Assembly: GCA_021604525.1 (NCBI GenBank)
Contig: BQJD01000027.1
Span: forward strand, 1 to 48,084
Direction: 5' to 3'
DNA length: 48,084 bases
DNA from: a marine bacterium B5-7
GTDB taxonomy: Bacteria; Pseudomonadota; Gammaproteobacteria; Arenicellales; CAJQKF01
This document shows, one piece after another, positions 18,589 through 27,412 of this stretch (its first letter is position 1; the number at the start of each line of letters is the position of its first letter). Position numbers and translations under genes: made by a program. Under the pieces are notes generated by a model. That model did no database searches. It was given only the letters and a program-made list of their open reading frames with translations, and was not told where the DNA came from.

Positions 18589-20609
18589 GCGACGCCTACC
18601 CGAGATGTTTCGAGCCCCTTGATCTCGGCTTCAGGAGTTTAGCTAATCGCCTGATCATGGGGTCGATGCACACCGGGCTTGAGGAGATCGAAGACGGTTA
18701 TCGCAAGCTGGCTGTGTTCTACGCAGCGCGGGCTGCAGGCGGTGCCGGGTTGATCGTGACCGGCGGCTTGTCGCCCAACCGTGATGGCATGCTGGGTCTC
18801 GGTCCGATGGAACACAGTTTCCCCGACTGTTACCACGAACACCGTCAGATTACCCAGGCAGTGCATGCCGCAGGCGGGGTCATCGCCCTGCAGTTGCTGC
18901 ACGCCGGGCGCTACGCGCGACACGATCATCCGGTGGCACCGTCAGCCATTCAATCACCCATCAATCGACATGCGCCGCGATCCATGACCAAGGACGAGAT
19001 TGCTGGCACCATCGAAGATTTCGCTGCCAGCGCAGTACTGGCGCGCGAGGTGGGGTATGACGGCGTCGAGATCATGGGTTCGGAAGGTTACCTGGTGTCA
19101 CAGTTTTTATGCGAGCGCACCAATCAGCGTGACGATGAGTATGGTGGTAGCTGGGAACATCGCAAACGACTTGCCGTGGATATCGTCCAAGCGGTGCGCA
19201 AGGCAGTCGGTTCCGACTGGATCATCATGTTTCGACTATCGGTGATCGATCTCATCGAGGGCGGCATGACGGCGCAACAGACGATGGACCTGGCGCGCTC
19301 GGTCGAAGCGGCAGGTGCCAACCTGCTCGACTCGGGTATCGGCTGGCACGAGTCACGGGTGCCGACCATCATGGGTGGCGTGCCCCATGGAGCGTTTGCC
19401 CACTACACCCGCCGGGTCAAACAAGCGGTATCGATTCCGGTGGCGGCCTGTAACCGCATCAACCGACCCGATATTGCCGAATCACTGCTGGTCAACGGCG
19501 ATGCCGATCTGATATCCATGGCGCGGCCGTGGCTTGCCGATGCGGACTTTGGCAGCAAGGCAGAGGCAGGGCGGGCAGATGAAATCAATACCTGCATTGC
19601 CTGCAATCAGGCGTGTCTCGATTTTATCTTCAGCGGCCGGGCCGCCAGTTGCCTGGTCAATCCGCTGGCGGCACGTGAGACCGAGATTCCGCTATCGACC
19701 ACAGCCTCGCCGCAACGAATAGCGGTGGTTGGCGCCGGGCCGGGCGGACTCGCCTGCGCCGTCACCCTGGCCGAGCGTGGCCACGAGGTAGAGTTGTTTG
19801 AGACGGCCGAGCGGATCGGTGGACAGTTCAACCTGGCGCGGGTGATTCCAGGCAAGTCCGATTACGCCGAGACCATTCGCTACTTCGAGCGGCGGCTTCT
19901 CTCGTTCGATAATGTGACTATCCATTGCGGCACGCAGGTTGGTGCGACGGAGCTGATCGATGAAGGTTTTGATTCGGTGGTGATTGCCACTGGAGTGCGC
20001 CCGCGTCAGCCATCGATCGAAGGAATCGATCATCCCATGGTCATCGGCTATCAGCAGTTACTTGAAGGCGCCAGTGCCGGGGCGCGAGTGGCGATCATCG
20101 GTGCTGGCGGCATCGGCTTCGATGTCGCTGAATATCTGACCCATCCCAGTGGTGACAATGTGGTTCAAGAGTACGAGCAAGTCTGGGGTATTGATCCATC
20201 GCCGAATAACGCCGGTGGCCTCGTCGACAATTCGAATGTGTACGTGACATCGGCACGCAGCGTCTATCTGTGCCAGCGTAAGCCCGGGCGATTCGGTGCG
20301 ACTCTTGGCAAGTCCACCGGTTGGGCGTTGCGCGAAGGGTTGCGGAAAAAAGGCGTGGAAATGATCGCCGCTGTGGATTATCGCCTGATCGACGATCGCG
20401 GTCTGCATATCGAAGTCGACGGTACTCCACGACTGCTTGAAGTCGATACTATCGTGGTTTGTGCCGGCCAGGATTCTCTGGACGATTTATATGCGCCGTT
20501 GCTGGACGCTGGCATTCAAACCCGGCTGATTGGCGGCGCGCGCAAGGCCTCCGAGCTGGATGCGCGGCAGGCGATAGATGAGGCCGTCCGTTTGGCCGCG
20601 CGTTTATAA
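18585..20609 (+). CDS. fadH: 2,4-dienoyl-CoA reductase-like (FadH / Old Yellow Enzyme with Fe-S and FAD domains)
   Basis: 674 residues; E. coli FadH has 672. An N-terminal FMN TIM barrel carries Tyr169 (SEGYL) and His255 (GIGWHE), matching the catalytic pair of FadH. The [4Fe-4S] ligands are Cys337, 340, 344 and 356 (CIACNQAC...C). A FAD domain with VVGAGPGG (~382-388) and an NAD(P) motif VAIIGAGGIG (~498-507) follow. The enzyme reduces 2,4-dienoyl-CoAs with NADPH in beta-oxidation of unsaturated fatty acids. Being operonic with a DUF1330 gene and divergent from pobA, it could act on a dearomatised or other enoyl intermediate. FadH itself remains the simplest call, since the SEGYLVSQFLCERTNQR stretch is characteristic. 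Confidence 0.85.
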   Translation: MSDAYPRCFEPLDLGFRSLANRLIMGSMHTGLEEIEDGYRKLAVFYAARAAGGAGLIVTGGLSPNRDGMLGLGPMEHSFPDCYHEHRQITQAVHAAGGVIALQLLHAGRYARHDHPVAPSAIQSPINRHAPRSMTKDEIAGTIEDFAASAVLAREVGYDGVEIMGSEGYLVSQFLCERTNQRDDEYGGSWEHRKRLAVDIVQAVRKAVGSDWIIMFRLSVIDLIEGGMTAQQTMDLARSVEAAGANLLDSGIGWHESRVPTIMGGVPHGAFAHYTRRVKQAVSIPVAACNRINRPDIAESLLVNGDADLISMARPWLADADFGSKAEAGRADEINTCIACNQACLDFIFSGRAASCLVNPLAARETEIPLSTTASPQRIAVVGAGPGGLACAVTLAERGHEVELFETAERIGGQFNLARVIPGKSDYAETIRYFERRLLSFDNVTIHCGTQVGATELIDEGFDSVVIATGVRPRQPSIEGIDHPMVIGYQQLLEGASAGARVAIIGAGGIGFDVAEYLTHPSGDNVVQEYEQVWGIDPSPNNAGGLVDNSNVYVTSARSVYLCQRKPGRFGATLGKSTGWALREGLRKKGVEMIAAVDYRLIDDRGLHIEVDGTPRLLEVDTIVVCAGQDSLDDLYAPLLDAGIQTRLIGGARKASELDARQAIDEAVRLAARL

Positions 20610-20667
20610 CGTGTTGGCACGCAACACTATCCCAAGCGATATTGGTTTTTATACCGATCAGGATTAA

Positions 20668-21150
20668 GTGGCTGATTCCGCCAGAAACGCACTGCACTAC
20701 CCGTTGCCGCGAGTACGGCACTTGCCCGGCTCAGGCAGTGTTGCCGACCATGAAGTTCTCGATGCCGTGCTGGCTCAGTGTCCGCTACAAACCGAAGTCG
20801 ATAAATGGTACGCGCATTCGGTTTACCTGTACGGCTGGCGAATGCTTCAAGGCGGCTTTTACTGGGAGGCCCATGAGATCTGGGAGTGTGTCTGGCAACG
20901 CTGTCCGGCCAACAGTCTTGAAAAGTTGTTGATGCAGGCGCTTATCCAGACAGCTAATGCCTTATTGAAGCGTCGTCTTGGGCAAGATCGCGCACAATGC
21001 CGATTGATAGCCCATGTGCTGTCATTGTTTGACGAGATTCAAAGACGCAGCCCCGAACCGACCCATCTGATGGGCGTGAATACGACCGCATTCTCGCAGA
21101 TGCTCATCTCGCTAAACACATACTTATGTCAGTCGATAAGTGCAAAATAA
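20668..21150 (+). CDS. DUF309 family protein
   Basis: 160 residues with an apparent GTG start preceded by AGGA only 4 nt upstream; no in-frame ATG precedes the conserved core. The helical core GGFYWEAHEIWECVWQRCP...LEKLLMQALIQTANALLKRRLG matches the DUF309 pattern (FYxAHExLExxW, then LQxLIQxA). The family has no assigned function. It lies 58 nt after the FadH-like gene on the same strand and 103 nt before boxC. The TGCA-N6-TGCA element overlaps its 3' end, so it may lie at the boundary of the box operon rather than within it. Confidence 0.72.
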   Translation: MADSARNALHYPLPRVRHLPGSGSVADHEVLDAVLAQCPLQTEVDKWYAHSVYLYGWRMLQGGFYWEAHEIWECVWQRCPANSLEKLLMQALIQTANALLKRRLGQDRAQCRLIAHVLSLFDEIQRRSPEPTHLMGVNTTAFSQMLISLNTYLCQSISAK

Positions 21151-21154
21151 TGCA
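21141..21154. promoter_or_regulatory. TGCA-N6-TGCA element, candidate BoxR operator
   Basis: TGCA (21141-21144), AAATAA, TGCA (21151-21154), with a further TGCA at 21214-21217 just downstream of a weak TTGATT (21181-21186) / TATTAA (21206-21211) promoter-like pair. The TGCA-N6-TGCA layout is the recognition pattern reported for BzdR/BoxR, the benzoyl-CoA-responsive repressors of benzoate operons in Azoarcus. It sits 100 nt before the boxC ATG. A chance match to eight fixed bases is expected about once per 65 kb, so position is the main support. No boxR gene is in the window. Confidence 0.4.
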
Positions 21155-21253
21155 TTTGTCGTGAATTCATATTCAAAATATTGATTTATTAAGTCATGTA
21201 AGGTGTATTAAAATGCACTGAGGCAAAACAACTCAGTAGCTCATACCACGAAA

Positions 21254-22903
21254 ATGAACATCGACTTTCAAACCGATCCCTCCAAATATCGTCACTGGCG
21301 CGTACGCTACGATGGCCACACCGCGCATCTCATCATGGATGTCGACCCGTCTGCAGGACTGTTCGAAGGCTATGAGTTAAAGCTGAACTCCTATGATCTG
21401 GGTGTTGACATCGAGTTATACGACGCCATGATGCGACTCCGTTTCGAGCACCCCGAGGTCAAGGTGGTGATTCTTGAATCCGCCAACGACAAGGTGTTCT
21501 GTGCTGGCGCCAATATTCGCATGCTGGCCGGCGCATCACATGTTCACAAGGTCAACTTTTGCAAGTTCACCAACGAGACCCGTAACGCCATTGAGGAGTC
21601 CGGCGCCAAGTCCGGACAGAGTTATATTGCTGTTGTATCCGGTGCCTGCGCCGGTGGCGGGTACGAACTCGCCCTGGCCACCGATCACATCATTCTCACC
21701 GATGACAGTACCTCCTCGGTAGCGCTGCCTGAGGTTCCGCTATTGGCGGTTCTGCCGGGTACCGGCGGACTCACCCGGGTTACGGACAAACGCAAGGTGC
21801 GTCGCGACCGAGCCGATATATTCTGTTCCATCGAAGAAGGCGTGAAAGGTCAGAAGGCTGCTGAGTGGCGGCTGGTGGATGAAGCAGTGCCGAACTCGAA
21901 AATCGACGCAGTGGTGGCAGAGCGAATCGAGGAATTCGCGGCTCGATCCGATCGACCATCCGATGCCGGCGGTATTGGGTTCGGTCCACTGAATCGCCGG
22001 GTAAGTGATGACAGTATTGATTACGATACGGTGTCCGTTGCCATCAATCGCGCTGCACGGGTTGCCACTATCACCATCAAGGGGCCGGATGGCCCACCGG
22101 TGGATGATGTCGTATCAATGGTCGAGGCAGGGGATGCATTCTGGCCGCTGAGACTCGCTCGCGAGCTGGATGATGCGATTTTGCACCTGCGGCTCAACGA
22201 GACCGGTATCGTGGCTATGGTTTTCCGCAGCGAGGGTGATGCCGGGCAGGTACTTGCATACGACGCGTTTCTTGAAAGTAACGAGAATCACTGGCTGGCG
22301 CGCGAGATATTGCTGTACTGGGCGCGGGTACTGAAACGCATCGATCAAACCTCCCGCACCCTGGTCACGCTGGTTGAGCCGGGTAGCTGCTTCGCCGGTA
22401 CCTTGGCTGAAATTGTTTTCGCAGCCGATCGTGCCTTCATGGCGGAAGGCGAATTCGAGGACCGTGACGGTGAAGCAGCACTGACGCTGAACACAATGAA
22501 TTTTGGTCGCTATCCCACGGTCAACGCCATCAGCCGGCTTGAATCGCGTTTCTATGGCGAACCGGATTCTGTTGACGTTGCCCGAGAGCATATCGACAAG
22601 TCCCTCGATGCCGTGACTGCCGAGAAGCTTGGCCTCGTCACCGCCGCCTATGACGACATCGACTGGCAGGAGGAAGTGCGAATTTTTCTTGAAGAGCGCG
22701 CAAGCTTTTCACCTGATGCCTTGACCGGCATGGAAGCAAACCTTCGCTGTGTCGGACCTGAAACCATGGAAAGCAAAATTTTCGGCCGCCTCACCGCCTG
22801 GCAGAACTGGATTTTTCAGCGTCCCAATGCCGTTGGAGAAGAAGGCGCACTGCGTCGTTATGGCAGTGGCGTCAAGGCGGCTTACAACACGGAGCGCGTA
22901 TGA
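21254..22903 (+). CDS. boxC: 2,3-epoxybenzoyl-CoA dihydrolase (benzoyl-CoA-dihydrodiol lyase) BoxC
   Basis: 549 residues, the length of BoxC, a double-length crotonase. The first crotonase half (~30-240) shows VFCAGANIRMLAG and SGACAGGGYELALATD, the oxyanion-hole signatures. A second diverged half (~260-500) includes PGSCFAGTLAEIVFAADRAF. It opens the 2,3-epoxide of benzoyl-CoA hydrolytically to give 3,4-dehydroadipyl-CoA semialdehyde and formate. First gene of boxCBA, all on the plus strand. The semialdehyde dehydrogenase (BoxD) and benzoate-CoA ligase expected for the pathway are not in the window. Confidence 0.95.
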   Translation: MNIDFQTDPSKYRHWRVRYDGHTAHLIMDVDPSAGLFEGYELKLNSYDLGVDIELYDAMMRLRFEHPEVKVVILESANDKVFCAGANIRMLAGASHVHKVNFCKFTNETRNAIEESGAKSGQSYIAVVSGACAGGGYELALATDHIILTDDSTSSVALPEVPLLAVLPGTGGLTRVTDKRKVRRDRADIFCSIEEGVKGQKAAEWRLVDEAVPNSKIDAVVAERIEEFAARSDRPSDAGGIGFGPLNRRVSDDSIDYDTVSVAINRAARVATITIKGPDGPPVDDVVSMVEAGDAFWPLRLARELDDAILHLRLNETGIVAMVFRSEGDAGQVLAYDAFLESNENHWLAREILLYWARVLKRIDQTSRTLVTLVEPGSCFAGTLAEIVFAADRAFMAEGEFEDRDGEAALTLNTMNFGRYPTVNAISRLESRFYGEPDSVDVAREHIDKSLDAVTAEKLGLVTAAYDDIDWQEEVRIFLEERASFSPDALTGMEANLRCVGPETMESKIFGRLTAWQNWIFQRPNAVGEEGALRRYGSGVKAAYNTERV

Positions 22904-22942
22904 CCGACGCGCTTGTTTAGTTGTCAAACGAATCAGATAACG

Positions 22943-22955
22943 CGGACACTGTCCG
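22943..22955. other. Perfect palindrome in the boxC-boxB gap
   Basis: CGGACA, C, TGTCCG: a 6-bp perfect inverted repeat around one base in the 84-nt gap between boxC and boxB. A one-base loop is too tight for an RNA hairpin without opening the inner pairs. It could act as an mRNA-processing structure or a protein site, or be chance. Confidence 0.25.
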
Positions 22956-22987
22956 TCATCAAAACATACGATACAAGGTTATAAATC

Positions 22988-24433
22988 ATGAACGAGCTCA
23001 ATGTCAGTTACGATACTTCTATCCCCAACAACGTCGGTCTCGCCGATGATCGTCGCGTTCTGAAAGCCCTGGAGAAGTGGCATCCTGGTTATCTGGACTG
23101 GTGGAAGACCATGGGACCAGAGGGCTTTCAGGAGTCCATGGTGTATTTGCGTACGGCAGTCAGTGTCGACCCCAAGGGCTGGGCACAGTTCGGTTACGTG
23201 AAAATGCCCGAATACCGTTGGGGTGTGTTGCTCGCTCCGCAAGAAGAAGGCCGCACGATTCCATTTGGTAATCATATGGGTGAGCCTGTCTGGCAGGAAA
23301 TACCCGGCGAGTATCGTGCCATGCTGCGACGTCTGGTTGTCATCCAGGGCGATACCGAACCAGCCTCGGTCGAACAGCAGCGTCACCTCGGCGCTACGGC
23401 ACCGTCGTTATACGACATGCGCAACCTGTTCCAGGTCAATGTCGAGGAGGCTCGTCACCTGTGGGCGATGGTTTACCTGCTGCAGAAATATTTTGGCAGC
23501 GATGGTCGTGAAGAATCGGCCGAACTGTTGCGTCGTCGCTCAGGCGATGTCGACAAGCCGCGAATGCTTGGTGCGTTCAATGAAGCGACGCCTGACTGGC
23601 TGTCGTTCTTCATGTTCACCTACTTCACCGACCGCGATGGCAAGATGCAGTTGGAGAGCCTAGCCCAGTCCGGGTTCGATCCACTGTCACGTACCTGTCG
23701 CTTCATGCTCACTGAAGAGGCTCATCACATGTTTGTCGGTGAATCCGGTATCTCGCGCGTAGTGCAGCGTACCTGCGAGGCCATGAAGGAAGCGGGTATC
23801 ACGGATCCCTATGACATCGAAGCGATTCGCAAACTGGGTGTCATTGATCTGCCGACTGTGCAGAAGAAAGCCAATCTGCATTACACGCTGTCGCTCGATC
23901 TGTTCGGTTCGGAGATCTCCACCAATGCCGCCAATGCATTCAACGCGGGTCTGAAGGGTCGATATCAGGAAACGAAAATTGACGATGATCATCGCCTGCT
24001 TGACGCCACCTATCCGGTGATGAAACTGATCGATGGCAAGCCGACCCTTGTGAATGAACCGGCCCTGACGGCAATCAACATGAGATTGCGCGATGACTAC
24101 TCCGCCGATGCAGCCAAGGGCGTGCAACGCTGGAACAAGGTTATTTCCAAGGCAGGTGTCGACTTTGAGTTGACTCTGCCGCACACCGCCTTCCACCGAC
24201 ACATCGGTGAATTTGCCAACATCAATGTCACCCCGGATGGTGAACTGGTCGATAACGAATCGTTCTCCAGGCAGCGTGATCGATGGCTGCCGTCGGTAGA
24301 AGATGGCGAGTACATCGCGTCGTTGATGAAAGGCTGCATGGAGCCCGGCAAATACGCCAACTGGATCAGCCCACCGAAGGTCGCTATCGACAACCTGCCA
24401 GGTGATTTCGAGTTCGTCCAGATCGCCGCATAG
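22988..24433 (+). CDS. boxB: Benzoyl-CoA 2,3-epoxidase, diiron subunit BoxB
   Basis: 481 residues, the length of BoxB. A ferritin-like helical core carries two E-x-x-H sites typical of class I diiron oxygenases: VEEARHLW (~152-159) and TEEAHHMF (~242-249), with further acidic residues between them. The enzyme inserts O2-derived oxygen into the benzoyl-CoA ring, receiving electrons from BoxA. It is followed 9 nt later by boxA, so the oxygenase and its reductase should be made together. Motifs such as WHPGYLDWWKTMGPEGFQ near the N-terminus fit BoxB and not PaaA. Confidence 0.96.
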   Translation: MNELNVSYDTSIPNNVGLADDRRVLKALEKWHPGYLDWWKTMGPEGFQESMVYLRTAVSVDPKGWAQFGYVKMPEYRWGVLLAPQEEGRTIPFGNHMGEPVWQEIPGEYRAMLRRLVVIQGDTEPASVEQQRHLGATAPSLYDMRNLFQVNVEEARHLWAMVYLLQKYFGSDGREESAELLRRRSGDVDKPRMLGAFNEATPDWLSFFMFTYFTDRDGKMQLESLAQSGFDPLSRTCRFMLTEEAHHMFVGESGISRVVQRTCEAMKEAGITDPYDIEAIRKLGVIDLPTVQKKANLHYTLSLDLFGSEISTNAANAFNAGLKGRYQETKIDDDHRLLDATYPVMKLIDGKPTLVNEPALTAINMRLRDDYSADAAKGVQRWNKVISKAGVDFELTLPHTAFHRHIGEFANINVTPDGELVDNESFSRQRDRWLPSVEDGEYIASLMKGCMEPGKYANWISPPKVAIDNLPGDFEFVQIAA

Positions 24434-24442
24434 GCACAGACA

Positions 24443-25630
24443 ATGAGCAAGGCGAAACGACAACATCTGATCGATCCGGAAATCTGCATCCGCTGCTATA
24501 CCTGCGAGGATGCCTGTCCGATCGATGCGATTACCCATGACGACAACAATGTCGTCGTCGATGCGAGTATCTGCAATTTTTGCATGGATTGTATTTCGCC
24601 TTGTCCAACGGGCTCGATTGACAACTGGCGGTTCGTGACAAAAGCCTACAGCCTGGATGCGCAATTCGAATGGGACGAACTGCCTGAACAGGAAGACATT
24701 GGCGACGATAATGATAGCCTGGGTGAGGCGATCGAAGATGACATCGGCGCACTGATTTCCAAAGCCCATGCCGGCACTGGCGGTCGCCCTGTGGCACCGG
24801 CGTCCGCGTCCAAGGCGTCAATCAATCTGTTCAGCCGGGCGAACCCTGTGGTGGCCACGGTTCAGGGTTCCTACCGGATTACTGACGCGGACGCGGAAAA
24901 CGATGTTCAACATATTATTTTAGGTCTTGGTGACACCGTTTTTCCGGTGCTTGAAGGCCAGAGTGTCGGCATCGTACCACCGGGGACCCGGGATGACGGT
25001 CGGCCTCACGACTTCAGGTTGTATTCTATTTGCAGTGCCCGCGATGGCGAAAAACGCAATGGCAATAACATTGCGTTAACCGTGAAGCGAGTGGACGGTG
25101 GCTTGTGTTCTGAATATCTGTGCAATCTCAAGCGGGGCGATAAGGTTGAGATAACAGGTCCCTTCGGCAGTACTTTCCTGATGCCCAACGATCCCAACTG
25201 CAATATCGTCATGATTTGCACGGGAACGGGTTCAGCTCCGTTTCGCGCATTTACGGAACGACGCCGACGCGCCATGCCGGGCGCCAGTGGAAAACTGGTG
25301 ATGTATTTTGGTGCACGCACGCCCGGTGAATTGCCGTATTTCGGTCCGCTCAAGAAAGTCCCGACATCTGTGCTTGAACAGCATCTGGTCTATTCGCGTC
25401 TCAAAGATCAACCCAAGGAATATGTTCAGGATCGCATGCGCAAACATGCTGATTCACTCACGGAACTGCTGACCTCAGAGCAAACCCATATCTTCATCTG
25501 CGGACTTAAGGGCATGGAGACCGGAGTCGATGAAGCACTGGCTGATGTTTGTCGCGGCAAGGGACTTGTATGGGACGAGATCAAACCACAGATGCGTCGG
25601 CAAGGACGCTATCACGTGGAAACCTACTGA
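24443..25630 (+). CDS. boxA: Benzoyl-CoA epoxidase reductase component BoxA
   Basis: 395 residues. Two N-terminal [4Fe-4S] motifs hold Cys15/18/21/25 (CIRCYTCEDACP) and Cys44/47/50/54 (CNFCMDCISPCP). After an acidic linker (~85-105) comes a ferredoxin-NADP reductase module with FRLYSICSARDG (FAD), MICTGTGSAPFRA (NADP) and FICGLKGME. It passes electrons from NADPH to BoxB. Last of boxCBA; a possible terminator lies 60-120 nt after the stop. Fusion of bacterial ferredoxin and FNR domains is normal for BoxA. Confidence 0.95.
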   Translation: MSKAKRQHLIDPEICIRCYTCEDACPIDAITHDDNNVVVDASICNFCMDCISPCPTGSIDNWRFVTKAYSLDAQFEWDELPEQEDIGDDNDSLGEAIEDDIGALISKAHAGTGGRPVAPASASKASINLFSRANPVVATVQGSYRITDADAENDVQHIILGLGDTVFPVLEGQSVGIVPPGTRDDGRPHDFRLYSICSARDGEKRNGNNIALTVKRVDGGLCSEYLCNLKRGDKVEITGPFGSTFLMPNDPNCNIVMICTGTGSAPFRAFTERRRRAMPGASGKLVMYFGARTPGELPYFGPLKKVPTSVLEQHLVYSRLKDQPKEYVQDRMRKHADSLTELLTSEQTHIFICGLKGMETGVDEALADVCRGKGLVWDEIKPQMRRQGRYHVETY

Positions 25631-25693
25631 TTACGTCGATTCAATCCTTAACCTGCTGAGCGTCAGGTACTTGCTGCCATAGAGCGTGAAATA

Positions 25694-25751
25694 GCAGGAC
25701 CGTCGGTGTCGGAATCACCGGGAATCTGGCAGTCCAAAGCCCTGCTTTTTT
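25694..25751 (+). terminator. Possible terminator after boxCBA
   Basis: GCAGG (25694-25698) can pair with CCTGC (25741-25745), directly followed by TTTTTT (25746-25751). An inner stem CGGTG/CACCG (25704-25708/25716-25720) lies in the loop. The outer stem is short and the loop long, so this is a weak candidate. Confidence 0.3.
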
Positions 25752-25790
25752 ACATACAAGTCACGCACAAGTCGTGCCTGACAGGGACGT

Positions 25791-26426
25791 TCAGTTTTGC
25801 AGCAGCCAGGCATTTTCATTTGCGACACATTTGCCTTTCAGTCCGCCAGGTACATCGATACTTGCAACGAGATTTAATTCGTAATGATCTTCATAGTGCC
25901 GCTCTACTTCCTTCTTGCCAACTGAAAAAGGCGGACCTTCCATCAATCGTTGGTCATACTCGAAACAAAGGAGGAATTGCGGTGCCTTATTGGTGATCTC
26001 AATAAGGTGCTCTGTATATTTACTGCGCATGTCTTCGGGTAGGGCAACCAAGGCCGCTCTGTCATAGGTGGCATCGACTGGGCCGAGAATATTACTTGTC
26101 AGATCAAAAAAATCGCCGACAAATATGTCGACGTTTTCTATTGAGTAGCACTTGAGTTTACCAGTCCCCGACACCCTCGGTTCCACGCCAAGATCCATAA
26201 ACAGTTGTCTAATCGCTATCTCACTCAAATCAATTCCAGCAACGCGATATCCTTTGGCCAGTAGCCATGCAATGTCAGTTGTCTTGCCACACAACGGCAG
26301 GAATACCCGACTGCTTTTTTCAATAGAAAGCGCATTGAAGTATTTAACGAGTAATGTGTTGGGTTCGCTCTCGTGGAAAGCGATTTCATTTTTTGCCCAT
26401 CTTCGATACCAAAAATCTGCGTCCAT
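25791..26426 (-). CDS. tpm: Thiopurine S-methyltransferase
   Basis: 211 residues, normal for bacterial TPMT. Diagnostic segments are the N-terminal DADFWYRRWAKNEIAFHESEPN, the SAM region RVFLPLCGKTTDIAWLLAKGYRVAGIDLSE, and DATYDRAALVALPEDMR. It methylates thiols or oxyanions such as selenite and tellurite in bacteria, using SAM in the cytoplasm. It stands alone, convergent with the box operon and 170 nt downstream of the dodecin gene on the same strand. No special regulation is visible. Confidence 0.93.
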   Translation of the reverse strand: MDADFWYRRWAKNEIAFHESEPNTLLVKYFNALSIEKSSRVFLPLCGKTTDIAWLLAKGYRVAGIDLSEIAIRQLFMDLGVEPRVSGTGKLKCYSIENVDIFVGDFFDLTSNILGPVDATYDRAALVALPEDMRSKYTEHLIEITNKAPQFLLCFEYDQRLMEGPPFSVGKKEVERHYEDHYELNLVASIDVPGGLKGKCVANENAWLLQN

Positions 26427-26596
26427 GTTATCTCCCGGCTAGATCTCACGTTTAAAATTGACGTATTTTGCCACTTCAAGTCAACTTGAGTTCAAGCATG
26501 AGAGGCATGGATATCAGTGCTGATAAAACTCTCATTGAGCTTTACAGAATTGGCACTAAAATTCCTATATCAGAATCGAGATATCGTCGGTGATTT

Positions 26597-26803
26597 TCAG
26601 TCGAGACGAAAACCGACCTTGATCGTCACCTGGAAGTGACCGACTTCTCCTTCAACAATATGGCCGCGAGTTTCCACCACCTCGAACCAGTCCAACTGAT
26701 GCACCGACTCGGACGCCTTGGAAATAGCATTACGAATTGCCTGATCACTACCCTCGGGCGATGAACCGGTGATTTCAATGATTTTGTATGTATGATTCGA
26801 CAT
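26597..26803 (-). CDS. Dodecin, flavin storage/sequestration protein
   Basis: 68 residues, the standard dodecin size. The beta-alpha-beta-beta layout is clear: [13 protein letters not shown], then the helix [13 protein letters not shown], then [16 protein letters not shown] and [11 protein letters not shown]. Trp39 and Arg46 lie in the flavin-stacking region (WFEVVETRG). Twelve copies form a hollow sphere that binds FMN/FAD or lumiflavin pairs and protects against light or redox damage. Many flavoenzymes are encoded in this window, but no operonic link exists. Confidence 0.95.
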   Translation of the reverse strand: MSNHTYKIIEITGSSPEGSDQAIRNAISKASESVHQLDWFEVVETRGHIVEGEVGHFQVTIKVGFRLD

Positions 26804-26968
26804 AACCGAATACCTCTTGAGACAGGTTCCAGTAACTTAACGAGGTTTTGGTCTGTCTGCAAATACTTAGTGACCATTTCGTATCAACTGATTTTGTCAA
26901 AGAGTCATATTGCGAATACACCATATGCTGGCGGCGATAATGGTCGATCAATTCGCGTAGCGAATGGA

Positions 26969-27412
26969 TCAGGTGATATTGAACCCATGATCAGGGCTGG
27001 TTACATAGACTTGGTGGTAGAGGCCGAGCGTGGAACTGCGAGTCAGGGCAACAGCAACGATATAGCCGAATGTCGTGAGCGCCAGAATAAAAGCCATTAT
27101 TCGTATACGGCGCGACTTGCCCCTCTTCAAGGCGATACTGCCAACAATGATATAGACCAGAAGGGCAACAATCTTGGTCGCCACCCACGGGGCCGTGGTG
27201 GGGTATTGCGCCGTCATGGTCATCAGCGTCAGTGCAGACAGCAACAGCACGGTGTCGATAATATGAGGCAGCACCCGCGTCAGACGATGTTGTAGTAATG
27301 GGGAATCGTTCAGCATCCATATGCCGCGAAGCAAAAATCCTGAACCTGATGCAATGACAGATGCAACGTGAATCGTCTTGATGATGGCGTAGGCTGACAT
27401 GACATTACTCAA
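26969..27412 (-). CDS. SirB2-family integral membrane protein
   Basis: 147 residues with four predicted membrane helices. The first contains AYAIIKTIHVASVIASGSGFLLRG; HIIDTVLLLSALTLM and WVATKIVALLVYIIVGSIALKRGK follow. The His in the first helix and the HIIDT pattern match SirB2 proteins, named from Salmonella invasion-gene regulation but of unclear biochemical role. The gene overlaps the 3' end of the aminotransferase by 8 nt on the same strand, so it is co-transcribed. Confidence 0.85.
   Translation of the reverse strand: MSNVMSAYAIIKTIHVASVIASGSGFLLRGIWMLNDSPLLQHRLTRVLPHIIDTVLLLSALTLMTMTAQYPTTAPWVATKIVALLVYIIVGSIALKRGKSRRIRIMAFILALTTFGYIVAVALTRSSTLGLYHQVYVTSPDHGFNIT

Noticed and set aside
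20611-20627. Terminator after the FadH-like gene (GTGTTG/CAACAC stem)
   Set aside because: The 6-bp stem has no following T-run, and the DUF309 gene starts 40 nt later, so it is at most a small mRNA hairpin.
23687-24769. A 360-codon open frame on the minus strand across boxB and boxA
   Set aside because: It lies opposite two strongly supported box genes and its translation shows no domain pattern. Long antisense frames are expected here from codon bias.
26804-26968. A gene or RNA between dodecin and sirB2
   Set aside because: Only short frames lacking ribosome sites are present, and no tRNA or structured RNA was recognised.
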